Assembly: GCA_009667805.1 (NCBI GenBank)
Contig: CM019064.1
Span: forward strand, 112,690,328-112,754,327
Length of the DNA: 64,000 bases
Source of the DNA: Leptobrachium leishanense
Lineage: Eukaryota > Chordata > Amphibia > Anura > Megophryidae
Direction: 5' to 3'
Position numbers and translations under genes: made by a program. Every line of letters starts with the position of its first letter. Within the stretch, counting starts at the first letter, position 1. Below the pieces are notes generated by a model. It saw only the letters and a list, made by a program, of their open reading frames with translations, was not told the DNA's origin and ran no database searches. Positions 36,486 to 48,095 of the stretch are shown here, one piece after another.

Positions 36486-36947
36486 CTAGTTTAAATATTC
36501 CTTTATGAAACCTTTGAACTTCTCACTGAGAAGATATGTTCCCCTATGAGTAAGATGCAAACCATCTTTATACAGTTCCTTTCTGCTCCAATTAGAGCTA
36601 TCATGGGACACAAAGCCAAATCCTTGCTCCCGACACCATTCCCGAAGCCACAAATTAAATTCCCTAGTGCGCATCTGCCTATCCTGAATGTTATGCACAG
36701 GCAGAACTTCAGAGAATGTCACAGTGGACGCAATCTACTGTATTTCACCTCCAAGAACACAAAAATCTTCCTTAATCTCAGAAACCTCATTGCTAGCCAA
36801 GTCATTTGTCCCTAGATGGACTAGAACGTCCACTTCCCCTTCCTGCTTTGCTTGTTTAACAATATTGAGAATACGTCTCCTGTCTCTACGAGCAGTAGCC
36901 CCAGGAAGACATCTCACTAAACCACTACTCTCCAGCTCTACTACCAC
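36486..36947 (-). pseudogene. CR1 ORF1, esterase-like
   Basis: ORF1 of CR1 elements includes an SGNH-type esterase domain thought to act in the ribonucleoprotein. Visible motifs are VHLGTNDL (block with Gly and Asn) and DGLHLTHRGTYLLSEKF (catalytic Asp-x-x-His). Around residue 71 an in-frame stop interrupts one otherwise continuous frame. The coding sequence ends FIKEYLN at 36486. The start is uncertain because no clear upstream ATG remains. Confidence 0.8.
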
Positions 36948-36955
36948 TACTCTTC

Positions 36956-38061
36956 ATCAGTGCGCTCTTTTTTTTGAGGATGTAAAACTCATAGCTGAGC
37001 TAGTACCGAAGCAAATAAATTGCGCTTAAAGGGATATACATCTCTAGAAATATATTTTTTAATTGACATGTAAACACTTTTATACCTATAGACAAACTAG
37101 AATAAATCAATAAAAGTTTTAAAAATGTGTAAAAATGTTTATTTTCTTGCTTTAAATTCTGTCATTTCATCTTCTCTGGCGACGCCCCTCAGCTAGGGGT
37201 GTTTCTTCAGCTCATACTTCCTAAATATTCCCGCCTCCTCCCCGCGCACTACTCCACCCACTGTTCCACCCATTACAGCTTCACATGAACTACATTTAAT
37301 GCTCCACCTTGCCCACAGCCCCCCACGCACCCCACTGCTTCACCTACTCAGCTATTACCCGCACCTAGTGTGTCACCCCTCTCCTCTTAGATTGTAAGCT
37401 CTTGTGCAGGGTCCTCTCTCCTACTGTTCTGTGTGTTTAACTTCTATGGACATTTGTTATTCTGCCTCTCCCATTGTACAGCGCTATGGAACTTGCAAGT
37501 GCTTTATAAATACCTGTGACTGTATGAACTAACACAAGCTGTGCAGCTCAGGACCTAAGACTGGGGAAACCGAGGAACTCAATATTAGCATCTCTGCAAC
37601 TGTGAAAGCAAAACACATTCACCCGCTGACTCGCTCCCGCACTTACCCGCTGACTCGCTCACACACTCACGCTCTCTCACACACAGACTCACTCACCCAC
37701 TGACACGCTCACTTGCGCTCTTTCATGGTATACATACTGTCTCACTCTCTGAAGTCCCTCATACAGTCACTCCCTCACACTCTTTCTTGTGCTGTCTCTT
37801 GTGCGAACTCTCCCTCACTGTACCTTTTCTTGGTGGCCCTCTGCTTTATCTCGCTGTCTCTCTTTACTGCTTCTTGCTGTGTCTCTGTGCTTTTCTTTGC
37901 TGTCCCTCTCTCTGCGGTTTCTTTTTCTCCCTGTGTGTGAGTGTGTATGGATTTCTTTCCTTCCCTGTCTGTGCAGTAGGTGGGGGTGAAAGATCAGCCC
38001 TGCCCTCCCCTCAGCTCACAGTGCAGGAGAGAGGAGGAGCAACTCAGTCGCACATGCTCAG
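36956..38061. other. Unassigned, with SINE-like tail and CT-rich tract
   Basis: Positions 37388-37530 are a diverged copy of the repeat at 628-919 ('ttgtaagctcttgtgcaggg', 'gctttataaata'). Positions 37610-37980 are rich in CTCAC and CTCT. I see no gene. Confidence 0.5.
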
Positions 38062-38872
38062 TATGGATTTTCTAGTTATATATACTTTACTAAAGGATAA
38101 CGTGTCATAGAATATAAATGCGCATTGAATGAATTTACAAGATGCGTCACGCGGGAAAACACGCGGCAGAAAATAACAATTAACCCCCTCAGCTCTGCAG
38201 TGTAAGTCACGTAAAATAGCTCAATATATATATATACAATGTCTAGGGTACCCAGGTACTGTGTCCGACTGGCAAGTGAACGAAAAGAGCAATCTTCGAC
38301 TAGTCACCGTTGGGGCCCTGTGAATTTAAACAATATTGCAAGCGTGCGTTTCTGTTTTGGAACTCGATGCCTCGACCAAAGGATCTTTCTCCGCTGTGTA
38401 CTGGGACTCTGTGTCAACGAATCTGCTCCCCGCTTGCCGAATGTCCGCAACTGGAACCATCGATCCGCCGCCTGCACTCCCAATCGATCGGCGCGGTTTC
38501 CTAACGCGGGGTCCTGCCGGAACCAGCTTGTCTTCCAAATCTCTCAGAGCTGGGTAGGTAGATCACAGCACGATTTCTGTCGAGATCTCCAGCACCAGTA
38601 AGACAGCGTCTGCACTCCGGCCTGGCTGTGATCCCTGACAGCTCCAACGTGCGTCCTCCACCTTTCACTGCTCCGCTCACTCTCTCATGCCTTGCACGAG
38701 GCTGCTGATGTCTTTCCTGGCCAGCACACCCCCCTTCCTGTTCCTCTTGCAAAGGTTTCTGGGAGATGGAATTCGTTTTTGTCCAGCATAGTCCACAATG
38801 TCTCCACTCTGTCGCCCTCTAGTGGCAGCAATAATTCAAACCAGAATACAGTCTTTAAAGCAGCGCTACACT
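38062..38872 (-). repeat. 3' LTR of the gag-protease element
   Basis: On the minus strand it starts TGTAGCGCTGCTTTAAAGAC. It aligns with the 5' LTR over its full length, apart from a ~48-bp extra block (about 42045-42092) present only in the other copy. Open frames inside are not genes. Confidence 0.9.
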
Positions 38873-38886
38873 CTCCCCCCCTAAAC
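38873..38886 (-). promoter_or_regulatory. Polypurine tract
   Basis: On the minus strand a G-rich purine run (AGGGGGGAGAG type) directly precedes the TGTAGCGC start of the 3' LTR. This is the expected position for the plus-strand primer. Confidence 0.75.
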
Positions 38887-39380
38887 TCTTGGGTCCTCCA
38901 ACGGATACATGAAAGTGCAATATTTACATTAATCAATACATTCAGGCTCAGTAGCAGACATATAATGGGTCAGATATACATCCTCAAGCTGACTCATGTC
39001 CCTAGCTACCTCAGCAAGCGTGGCAGACACTTTGGGCAACCTTCGCACAGTCGTAACAGCTTTCTTTGTGCAGGGTTACAATATAGTTCCGGAACACCCA
39101 CAGTCATGACTCTCATTCCCTCTGCTCCAACCACTCCTTTTGGTTCTTTTCAGTTCACTTAGGCCTCTCGATGAAGCTCGTCTTGACCTTTCTCGAGAAG
39201 GCTTATCATCCTGGAGACGAATGCAGTGTTTAGTGCTCTTAGCGCATCCCACGTCAAACTCATACTCATACTTGGAGAACGAATTTTCCGACTTGAGTAT
39301 TGGAGACTGAACCTGCTTCTTCTGCTTGAATGAGATAGGAGCATTTTTAGGGTAGAACCGTTCAGCTGGAATCGCTTTAT

Positions 39381-40100
39381 TCACTCCCCCCCCAGATCGG
39401 TAGAAGAGAGGGGCGCTACAGAGGCCACTTGTCCGATGGGCATCCGTGCCTTCAAATTTACTGAAGAGTCAGACACATTACATACGCTGACGGAAACTCT
39501 TCCACTTGTCCGTTTCAAAACTCTTGTAGAGATTATTTCAGGGACTTCTCTGGACTGTATAACCTTCTCTGTCCCCACAGTTTTCCTCAGCCGCCTCACT
39601 TCTGCAGGGGCTCTCTGTTCTTCGACCATCCGTCGACATACCGGCCGTAACATCGAGTGCGCCTTTTTGGGAGCAGGACTCTCTTCCTTCACCAGTGGGG
39701 TTAGAAACCGTCTCACTAAATCAGTGTTCGTCCCCACTATCATAGAACTTAGATTAGCTCCCGAGGGATGAGGACACACAATGGCCAACGTGTCACATAC
39801 TCCCGATTGTCCAACGGTCACGGAACTGAATTCCAGCTTCACCTGTAGATATCCATCATAGGGAAACTTCTCAGTCCCCATACCCCAGATTTCAAGATCC
39901 TTCAACTTCTTCAGGGGTATATGTTTCAAATGTTTCTGATAGAAGTCTCGGTAAATCAGAGTTACTTGAGCACCTGAATCTAGAAGAGCCTTTGTGTAGA
40001 CCCCTTCCACTTGAACCGGGATGATGGACGAAGGACCTATCAACTTGTCAGGGAACTTCTCCGCAGTAGTACAAGGTGGGGACCCAGTTTGCTCTCTCAA
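39381..40100 (-). pseudogene. Retroviral-type aspartic protease of the gypsy element
   Basis: This frame would process the Gag polyprotein. The active-site motif is ALLDSGAQVTLI at roughly residues 37-48, followed by the flap region and a second block, SSMIVGTNTDLVRRFL. It runs to 39381 and is followed by another ~100-codon open stretch to 39076 that I do not recognise, then the 3' LTR. No polymerase follows. It is probably part of one gag-protease polyprotein, because the zinc-knuckle frame at 40048-40266 overlaps its start in another frame. Confidence 0.8.
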
Positions 40101-41457
40101 CCGGGGTCCTCTGAAATTTCCCGCTTGCGAAGACAGGCGACTGGTCCTTCAAGGCCTTCAGGAGTTCTCCGACTGATCTCTTTACGGTCCTCCTTTTTTG
40201 GCACTGAGCCCTGAAATGACTGATTTCCCCACAGCCAAAACATCTTTTCCTCGAGCGTGTGGGCACATTTTCTTCTTACGGCTCATTTGAAAACCCCCTG
40301 TTAGAAACCACAGCCGCTCCGGTCATTCGTATATCTGCTAGAAACTTCCATCCTCTTCGCGGTTTGGGCGGGCTGGGGCAGTCACGTTGATAGTGGCCAA
40401 CACCCCCACAGTTGTAGCAGATCACCGAGCCAGAGGGTTCTCCAGCAGGAACATTCTGCGCTGCCTCTCCCTCTTCAGGTGTGGCAATCCTAGCAGACAG
40501 CAACGTCATCAACTCCATCATTTTCGACATCTGAGTTTTCAAAGCCATCACTTTGGTCTGTATTAACACTATACCAAGAGTTCCTGCTTCTGCGGAAAAA
40601 ACTGCGTGGGAAGCATTAGCAATTTTTTTAGCCAGAAATTAAAGCCTCTTCTTCTCCTCGGATAGCTTTGACCAGTTTGGAATAGGTCAGTGACTTGTTC
40701 TGGTATCTAGTCTGAAATTTCAACATTATGGGATCCAGTGGGAGTGCTCCTTTGAGAATCTGATCCATCAAAGCTTTGCTTGCATGACTCGGCTCCATGC
40801 CTCCTTTTAGAATAACCTGATGAATGAGTTTATCCAGCCGCCAGACATAGGTGGATAATTCTTCTCCTTCATTTTGATAGGTGGGAGAGAACCTGTGGAT
40901 AAGCTCAGCACAATCCTCCACCCCTCCGAAAATTTCCTGAAAAGCTTCTAGATACTCAGCAGCAGTGCACCTGGCTTGTCTCTTTTTAGATTTCTGATGA
41001 CATCTGAATCAGGAGCCCTTAAGCTCTCGATCAACCTTTGTCTCTTCACTGTGTCAGCAACTTCCCATTCTTCCACAGCTTGCACTGCCTGATCTATTCA
41101 AGTTTCAAAGTCCTCTTCTCCAACCGGCACAGGGACCTTACCGGAAAAGAACCCCAACTTGCGATATCCATAATTGGGAGACGTGGCTGAGTTTTGGGCC
41201 AACGTTTCCACCAGCTTTCCCATAGTGGTAAAGAATGTAGCAGGAGGGAACCCTGTAGTTGGGGTAGGGGTAGCATCGGGTATCTCGCCTCCTGACATTG
41301 TTGGTCTAGTCACGGGAACATTCGTGGGATCACCCCGTGGCGTACTTGGCTGGACCAGTCGAACTTCCACATCGTCGGTCAGCTTCACACTCGCGCCCTT
41401 CCTCCACTCAAAAAGAACATAGGTGTGGGAAGTCTCTGGGTTCACGTTAACGTCCAC
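40048..41457 (-). pseudogene. Gag with two zinc knuckles, PNMA-like arrangement
   Basis: Gag forms the particle and binds RNA. The N-terminal part starts MDVNVNPETSHTYVLFEW at 41457. A capsid-like helical region (40921-40628) contains EELSTYVWRLDKLIHQVIL and DQILKGALP. Two CCHC knuckles follow: CYNCGGVGHYQRDC and CFGCGEISHFRAQC. The order and capsid style recall the PNMA gag family, but this is a resemblance, not a search result. The frame breaks near 41098, 40925, 40620 and 40270. Non-functional as it stands. Confidence 0.75.
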
Positions 41458-41746
41458 TATGAATCCCTACTGGTCAGGTGCCAACGCTGCCACGGCCCGG
41501 CGGATCTTTTCTTCTGCGTAGGTGCCTGCAGGAATGTCCATTACTACACTCAACCCTAACTGGCCATTTTGTGCTTTACACCACTCTGCTGCTTCTTCTG
41601 GATCCATATTAACTCCTTAATTGCGGTATACTCAGAGACTGTATTCCCGGACGAGCCCCCACGCGTAGCACTCACCCCCGGAGGAGCCGCTGAATAAACC
41701 TTGGGATAGTCTCACCGCACTAGGAATTATTACACACCAGCACTGT

Positions 41747-42407
41747 TGTGGATTTTATAGTTTTATATACTTTACTAAAGAATAAAGTGTCATAGAATAT
41801 AAATGCACGTTGAATGAATTTACAGGATGCGTCACGCGGGAAAACACGCGTCGGAAAAGAACAATTAACCCCCTCAGTTGTGTAAGTCACGTAAAATAGC
41901 TCAAAATATATATATACAATGTCTAGGGTACCCGGGTACTGTGTCCGACTGGCCAGTGAACGAAAAGAGCAATCTTTGACTTGTCACCATTTGGGGCCCT
42001 GTGAATTTAAACAATATTGCAAGCTTGTGTTTCTGTTTTGGAACTGTGGGCCTGGAGGCGTCTCACCCATCTGTCAAACGAAACTGTCCAGCACTCGATG
42101 CCTCGACCAAAGGATCTTTCTCCGCTGTGTACTGGGACTCTGTGTCAACGAATCTGCTCCCCGCTTGCCGAATGTCCGCAACTGGAACCATCGATCTGCC
42201 GCCTGCACTCCCAATCGATCGGCGCGGCCTCCTAACACGGGGTCCTGCCGGAACCAGCTTGTCCTCCAAATCTCTCAGCGCTGGGTAAGTAGGTCACAGC
42301 ACGATTTCTGTCCCGATCTCCAGGACCAGTAAGACAGCGTCTGCACTCTGGCCTGGTTGCGATCCCTGACAGCACCAATGTGCATCCTCCACCTTTCACT
42401 GCTCCGC
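41747..42407 (-). repeat. 5' LTR of the gag-protease element, distal part
   Basis: It matches 38062-38680. The match resumes at 48096-48297 after the nested chromovirus. The internal junction at 41746 is followed on the minus strand by the leader of the element. Confidence 0.9.
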
Positions 42408-43144
42408 TGTCAATAGTTTATCATGGTTGGACCTCGATATGCAGGTTACATAAGGCATGGTACAGATATCGGCATAGATAGTCTCGTAGTCAATATTCAA
42501 TCCAAGGGTCAGTGTAGACAGTGAAGGGTTAGTTGTTCGAATAGGTAGAAGGGAAGGTCAAAACCAGGACAGAGAGGTTCAGTATGGTAGTGTCTCTGGG
42601 AGGTTCAGACAACAACTGGACAATGAAGCATGGGTGGTTCAGGATTATATAGGGGAGTTCAGCCCACTCCTACTCCACCCCTGAGAGAGGGGCGTGACGT
42701 CAGAGTCAGGGAAACCCCAGTCACTAAACCTGCAGGCATGATCCCTTGGCCCAGCCCCCTGGCTGCTGTCATCGTCTTCCTGTCCAATCTCTGCAAGGGA
42801 ACTCCCCAAACAGAGGCGGAGCAGGGTCTGACTGCCAAGCCGGGGGCACCATGCTGGGATCTCTCCCTGCACGTCATGATGCGGGTCTGACTCCCAGTCC
42901 ATGCCACCTCTCAGGCGACCAGGGCTAGGAGGCTGGCACTGGATGGTGGCAGCCACCGGAGGTGAGCCGGCGCCAAACAAGTTCCCGTTGCCGGCCGAGG
43001 ATCGGGCGTGAGGATGCCACGGCTGAGCGCCGGCGCCCCTCCCTTTTGCCGACCCCCGGAACCACCGCAGAGAAACATGCCGGAGCGCGGTGCCATCCCC
43101 CTGCGTGGCCCTAGAGCGGACAGCTGCTGCGGTGAGTCCTGACA
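42408..43144 (-). repeat. 3' LTR of the chromovirus
   Basis: It begins TGTCAGGACTCACC and ends TATTGACA on the minus strand. The GC-rich half contains long open frames that are not genes. A TATA-like motif occurs at about 42645-42652. Confidence 0.92.
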
Positions 43145-43160
43145 TAATCCCCCCCAAGAC
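43145..43160 (-). promoter_or_regulatory. Polypurine tract of the chromovirus
   Basis: The minus strand reads TTGGGGGGGATTA immediately before the LTR start TGTCAGG. Confidence 0.75.
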
Positions 43161-43199
43161 GACCACTCCGGGGGCGTCTGGGTGCAGGCTTGGTAGGAT

Positions 43200-43599
43200 G
43201 GAGGAGATGGAAGCGATGGACCAATCGGGAGGCACTGACGCCGGAAGCATGCTCCCAAGATCTTTCCTAAGGACCGTAACCTTTCCATTGGATGAGATAC
43301 TGCAAAGAACGCCCATGCCAATGAGAATCAATTATAGCTTGAACTTCATATTCAGGATCCGAAACGGCAGAAACGGGCGGTGGAGGTGTCGTCTTCCGGA
43401 AGGGATCAGGAGTCCATGGTTTTATGAGAGAGACGTGGAACGTGGAGTGGATTCTAAATTTAGGAGGTAGTCGGAGACGAACCGCTGAGGCATTCACCAC
43501 TTTGTCGATTACATATGGTCCTATGAACTTCGGTCCCAACTTTTTTGATGGGCATAGTAAGCGTATGTTACATGAAGAGAGCCATACCTTTTGGCCCAC
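43200..43599 (-). pseudogene. Integrase C terminus with chromodomain
   Basis: The integrase GPY/F-type region (GPKFIGPYVIDKV) leads to FRIHSTFHVSLIKPW and then a chromodomain with PEYEVQAIIDSHWHGRSL and LIQWKGYGP. The chromodomain would steer integration to marked chromatin. A stop follows WKGYGP at about 43267. The remaining chromodomain residues (starting ERSWEHA) continue in the same frame after it. Confidence 0.9.
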
Positions 43600-43613
43600 T
43601 CGGTAGAAAGGGG

Positions 43614-44426
43614 CTATTCTTCTCTTTTTGTCTGCCTGATTCTTATGGCATTGTTGGCATGTAACAGGTTTTGCTTGAGTAGGGCTAAGTGGTGGTGGTG
43701 ATGTCTAAGTAACGTATTGACGTTGGGAACATATGTTTGATGGAAGGAACCTGGCAGGAGAACAGGGTGGTATCCATAAGCGGTGTAGAAAGGCGAAGTC
43801 TTGATGGACGAGTGGAAACCACTGTTATAGGAGAATTCGGCCGTAGTCAGCAGATTCATCCAGTTATCTTGTGATTGTGTGGAGTAGCATCTTAAGTATT
43901 GCTCAAGAGTTTGATTGGTATGTTCAGTTTGGTCGTTGGTTTGTGGGTGAAAGGCTGATGTTAGACGGCTGGATATGTGAAGCGATTTGCAGAGGGCTTT
44001 CCAGAATTTCGAGGTGAATTGGGAACCCCGGTCGGAGATGATGGATGTGGGGGTGCCGTGTAAACGGAAGATGTGGTTGTGGAACATTGTAGCTGTTTGT
44101 GTTGCAGTGGGGAGTCCTTTACAACCCACGAAGTGTGCCATCTTAGTGAAGTGATCTACTACTACCATGATGGTGGTATGTCCTTTTGAAGGTGGGAGAT
44201 CGGTTCTGAAATCCACCGATATCTGGGTCCAAGGACGAGAGGGTATTGGCATGGGTTGGAGGAGACCCGATGTCCTATCTGTTGAATGTTTCGATCTTGC
44301 ACAAATGGAACAGGTTGTTACGTATTTCTTAATCTCCTTTTTCATGTTGGCCATGTGCCATATCTGCGCATAAGATGTTCGGTTTTCTTGATTCCTCCAT
44401 GACCAGCAGAGGGTGAATCGTGGCAC
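43614..44426 (-). pseudogene. Chromovirus integrase
   Basis: It would insert the cDNA. It shows a zinc-binding end (TCSICARSK) and the catalytic core with SVDFRTDLP (Asp), SDRGSQFTSKFW (Asp) and FHPQTNDQTEHTNQTLEQYL (Glu). It connects upstream to the RNase H region through a frameshift near 44400, and downstream to the chromodomain through another near 43610. Confidence 0.92.
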
Positions 44427-46466
44427 AGTTCGAGAAGTTCTCTGTGGGAAGGTATGGGAGGATCAATGGTTGTGGCTGATAGGAAGTGGTCGGAGTGGAG
44501 TATGGTATCCGTACAAGGTACTTTGGTAGATGCAGGGGGTAGTCGTGAAAGCGTATCTGCCTTCATATTTTTTCGTCCAGGGCGGTAGGTGATATGGAAA
44601 TTGAATCGGGAAAAAAACAAGGCCCATCTGGCTTGGCGTGGGCAAAGTCTTTTGGCTGAGCGAAGATACTCGAGATTTCGATGGTCTGTATATATCGTTC
44701 CTGGATGGTGAGTACCCTCTAATAGATGTCTCCATTCCTCCAATGCCTTTTTGATGGCTAGTAGCTCCTTGTCTCCTACGTCATAATTTTGTTCGGCTGG
44801 GTCCATGATCTTGGAGTGGAATGCTATAGGATGGAGTAGGTTCGAGCTCGTATCACGCTGGGAGAGTATGTCCCCTGTAGCGTACTCGGAGGCATCTACC
44901 TCCAGGAAGAAGGGTTAAGTGGGGTCAGGAAGAGAAAGGATCGGTGCCGAGGAAAACCTTCTCTTTAATAATGCTTGGAAGGCATTGTCTGCTTGGTCGG
45001 ACAAGTAGAATTTTGTTTTGTTGCTTGTTAGCATGGTGAGGGGACGTGCCAGTTTGGAAAAATCTTGTATAAAACGACGATAAAAATTGGAAAAACCTAA
45101 AAATCGTTGTATTTCCTTTTTAGAGGTGGGTATGGGCCAGGTGGTGATGGCAGTGAACTTTTCGGGGTCCATTGTCACGTGTCCTGGTGATAATATGAAA
45201 CCTAAAAATTAGATTATTTGGGCGTCGAAGATGCATTTCAGTTTTAACGTACAGACGGTGTTTTTCGGAGTCGAGATAATACCGCTTTCATATGTGCATG
45301 ATGGTCAGTGATGGATTTGGAGTAGACAAGGATATCGTCAAGGTATACCACAACATATTGATCGAGCAGATCTCTAAAAACGTTGTTGATGAAATGTTGC
45401 AAAGTGGCCGGGGCGTTGCAGAGCCCGTAGGGCATCACGAGATACTCATAGTGTCCATATCTGCTCCTAAACCCTGTTTTCCACTCATGGCCACTTTTTA
45501 TTCGTACTAGATTGTATGCCCCACGGAGATCTAATTTGGTGAATACAGTGGCGCCTTGCAGGCGTTCCATTAATTCTGGAATCAGTGGAAGTGGATAACG
45601 TTTTTTATGGTGATATCATTTAACTCCCTATAATACACGCAGGGTCTGAGGCCCCCATCCTTTTTACTGACAAAGAAGATACCTGCACCAGCAGGTGATG
45701 TGGACGGACGTATAAAGCCCTTGTCGAGATTTTTGCGGATATATTCTTTTAGAACAATTAATTCTGGTTGTGACAACGGGTATAGGCGACCATAGGGAAT
45801 CGTGGCACCTTGAACAAGGTCAATCGGGCAGTCGTAGGCCCGATGTAGAGTCTCAACCCCTTGTTTATCAAAGACGTCTGCATACTCTAGGTAGGGTTTG
45901 GGCACCTCTATATTGGTCTTGCGCATGTTCTTATCCAGAACAGAGTTTAAGAACCCTATTTGAGGTCTGAGTATGCAATGTTTCTTACAATAAGGAGATT
46001 GGAAACGTACTCTACCCGGCCCCCAATGGATGAGGGGATTATGGAGTCGCAACCAGGGGAGTCCCAGTATGACAGGAAAAATGGGTGAGGCCACCAAGTC
46101 GAAACATATTGGTTCTAGATGTCTATTACCTATTGCCATCTGAACGGGTTGTGTTTCGGACATGATCGCTCCAGAGCGTAATAATGACCCATCCACCATG
46201 TGTATATTTATAGGTGTTGTTTTATTTCGTTTAAGAATATTAATAGTTTGTGCATACTCCATATCCATGAAACACCCACTGGCTCCTGAGTCCACCATGG
46301 CTCGGGCGTAGACCGTCTTATTGTTCCACTGTAACGAGATGAGCAGGGATAATTGAAGGGGAAAACATGGATTACTAAGGTTGTGAGATGGTGCGCCCTT
46401 ACCTCCTCTGTTGTTCCTTTCAGGCAGGAGGTACGGAGATGGTTGGGGCTTCCGCAATATAGGCAT
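44342..46466 (-). pseudogene. Chromovirus protease, reverse transcriptase and RNase H
   Basis: The protease motif is AMVDSGASGCFMD. The reverse transcriptase follows with [32 protein letters not shown] and the catalytic [10 protein letters not shown]. RNase H shows DPAEQNYDVGDKELLAI and YTDHRNLEYL and ends ITYRPGRKNMKADTLSR. The frame is shifted near a T run at 45600 and again near 45240-45180. A stop lies at about 44913, before the RNase H. The start of this frame overlaps gag by about 260 bases in the -1 frame. Confidence 0.93.
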
Positions 46467-47341
46467 AGGCGTAGGGCTCTGCGGCGGTCCAATTCCTCGG
46501 GAGGGAGTCTTCGACTAGTAGCACCTAGTTGCATGGGTTCTTCTCTTGCTTCTCCACCGTAATATGGGACTACGGCTGTAGCATCGGATGGGAGTGCCCT
46601 AGGCGGGCAACGTATAGCCCCCATGAGGAGTGGGTTTCTCTCTAGGCGGCGTTCTCTCATACGTCTATCAATTGTCAGCGTCAGCTGCATGAGTATTTCT
46701 AGCGTGTGAGGAAGATCACCTCTTGAAAGCTCGTCCTTTACTTGCTCAGATAACCCAAGACGATATTGGCTGATTAACGCAGCCTCGTTCCATTCAGTAT
46801 CGAGCGCATGTGTTTTGAATTCAGAGATATACTCTTCTACGGGTCTATGCCCTTCTTTGATTGCACATAGCGCACGTTCGGCGGTATCCTTGCGTATTGG
46901 ATCTTCATACAGAGTATCCAGCTCGGTGATGAAAGACGCCCAGGTGTCCAGGGTAGGGCTATTGGATAGGATTAGATGGTGAGCCCATGTTTGGGGTTCC
47001 CTAGAAAGCAAGGAAATGACGGTTTGTATCTTAATGTTCTCAGAATGATAGGTTCGTGGCTTCAGGGTAAACATGATTTGACAGGCAGTACGGAATGTGA
47101 TGTACTTGCTGCGGTCACCCGTGAACCTTTCGGGTAGAGGTACGGGGGGTTCTGGAGCTTGTGGATCTTGTGTTCGTACGAGTTCCATAGGTGCTTGATA
47201 AGGTGGTGGAGCCCCCTGGAGTTCTCTCATATTGGCACGAAGTTGGTCTTGGCCAGTTTGGAGGCCCTGGACGTTCTGGGTTAATACCCCTATTTGATGG
47301 GCCAAAGTGTTGAGGGTGTCAGATAACCCTGCGAGGTCCAT
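46208..47341 (-). CDS. Chromovirus Gag
   Basis: Structural protein of the particle. It starts at an ATG 17 bases from the 5' LTR (MDLAGLSDTLNTLAHQIG). A helical capsid region holds LPERFTGDRSKYITFRTACQ and AERALCAIKEGHRPVEEYIS. One CCHC knuckle, CLYCGSPNHLRTSC, sits at about residues 296-309. The capsid style is that of sushi-ichi, the family from which mammalian PEG10 and RTL1 arose. The frame is intact to 46208, but its last ~85 residues overlap the protease frame and may be read only when no -1 frameshift occurs. Confidence 0.88.
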   Translation of the reverse strand: MDLAGLSDTLNTLAHQIGVLTQNVQGLQTGQDQLRANMRELQGAPPPYQAPMELVRTQDPQAPEPPVPLPERFTGDRSKYITFRTACQIMFTLKPRTYHSENIKIQTVISLLSREPQTWAHHLILSNSPTLDTWASFITELDTLYEDPIRKDTAERALCAIKEGHRPVEEYISEFKTHALDTEWNEAALISQYRLGLSEQVKDELSRGDLPHTLEILMQLTLTIDRRMRERRLERNPLLMGAIRCPPRALPSDATAVVPYYGGEAREEPMQLGATSRRLPPEELDRRRALRLCLYCGSPNHLRTSCLKGTTEEVRAHHLTTLVIHVFPFNYPCSSRYSGTIRRSTPEPWWTQEPVGVSWIWSMHKLLIFLNEIKQHL

Positions 47342-47357
47342 AATGGTCCAGTTGTAT
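47342..47357 (-). promoter_or_regulatory. Primer-binding site, probably self-priming
   Basis: Directly after the LTR the minus strand reads ATACAACTGGACCATT. Ten contiguous bases (ACAACTGGAC) are complementary to the inferred 5' end of the element's own transcript in the LTR at 47562-47571. No tRNA 3' end is evident. Tf1/sushi-group elements are known to prime reverse transcription with their own RNA 5' end. Confidence 0.65.
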
Positions 47358-48095
47358 TGTCAATAGTTTATCACGGTTGGACCTCGATATGCAGGTTACA
47401 TCAGGCGTGGTACAGATATCGGCATAGATAGTCTCGTAGTCAATATTCAATCCAAGGGTCAGTGTAGACAGTGAAGGGTTAGTTGTTCGAATAGGTAGAA
47501 GGGAAGGTCAAAACCAGGATAGAGAGGTTCAGTATGGTAGTGTCTCTGGGAGGTTCAGACAACAACTGGACAATGAAGCATGGGTGGTTCAGGTTTATAT
47601 AGGGGAGTTCAGCCCACTCCTACTCCACCCCTGAGAGAGGGGCGTGACGTCAGAGTCAGGGAAACCCCAGTCACTAAACCTGCAGGCATGATCCGTTGGC
47701 CCAGCCCCCTTGGCTGCTGTCATCGTCTTCCTGTCCAATCTCTGCAGGGGAACTCCCCAAACAGAGGCGGAGCAGGGTCTGACTGCCAAGCCGGGGGCAC
47801 CATGCTGGGATCTCTCCCTACACGTCGTGATGCGGGTCCGACTCCCAGTCCATGCCACCTCTCAGGCGACCAGGGCTAGGAGGCTGGCGCTGGACGGTGG
47901 CAGCCGTTGGAGGTGAGCCGGCGCCAAACAAGTTCCCGTTGCCGGCCGAGGACCGGGCGTGAGGACGCCGCGGCTGAGCGCCGGCGCCCCTCCCTTTTGC
48001 CGACCCCCAGAACCGCCGCAGAGAAACATGCCGGAGCGTGGTGCCATCCCCCTGCGTGGCTCCAGAGCGGACAGCTGCCGCGGTGAGTCCTGACA
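47358..48095 (-). repeat. 5' LTR of the chromovirus
   Basis: Nearly identical to 42408-43144. The boundary with the older LTR is exact, as shown by the TCCGC duplication. Confidence 0.92.
47594..47601 (-). promoter_or_regulatory. TATA box of the chromovirus LTR
   Basis: TATATAAA on the minus strand lies 27 bases upstream of the A (47574) from which the self-primer sequence ATTGTCCAGTTGT would begin. The spacing is right for a transcription start. Confidence 0.6.

Larger units (their letters stand above)
33567..36955 (-). mobile_element. CR1 LINE, nearly full length
   Basis: The 3' end lies at 33567 ('acatagaaaatgtcggcaga'). On the minus strand an esterase-type ORF1 is followed by an ORF2 with endonuclease and reverse transcriptase. 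It starts 14 bp beyond the end of the TTAA element. Frameshifts are frequent, so it is an old copy. Confidence 0.9.
42408..48095 (-). mobile_element. Sushi-type chromovirus (Ty3/gypsy), complete
   Basis: It is flanked by a perfect 5-bp duplication, TCCGC (42403-42407 and 48096-48100), inside the older LTR. LTRs of 737 and 738 bp (42408-43144 and 47358-48095) are nearly identical, so the insertion is young. The minus-strand order is gag, protease, reverse transcriptase, RNase H, integrase and chromodomain. Several frameshifts and stops disable pol. Confidence 0.95.

Noticed and set aside
36137..36508. 123-codon plus-strand frame
   Set aside because: Antisense shadow of the CR1 endonuclease region.
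37713..38110. Ser/Leu/Cys-rich plus-strand frames
   Set aside because: They come from a CT-rich low-complexity tract.
38239..38752. Open frames in 38.2-38.8 kb and 41.9-42.3 kb
   Set aside because: Duplicated LTR sequence; no conserved domain.
42645..43331. 228-codon GC-rich minus-strand frame
   Set aside because: It lies mostly within the chromovirus LTR and recurs in the other LTR; the remainder overlaps the pol end.
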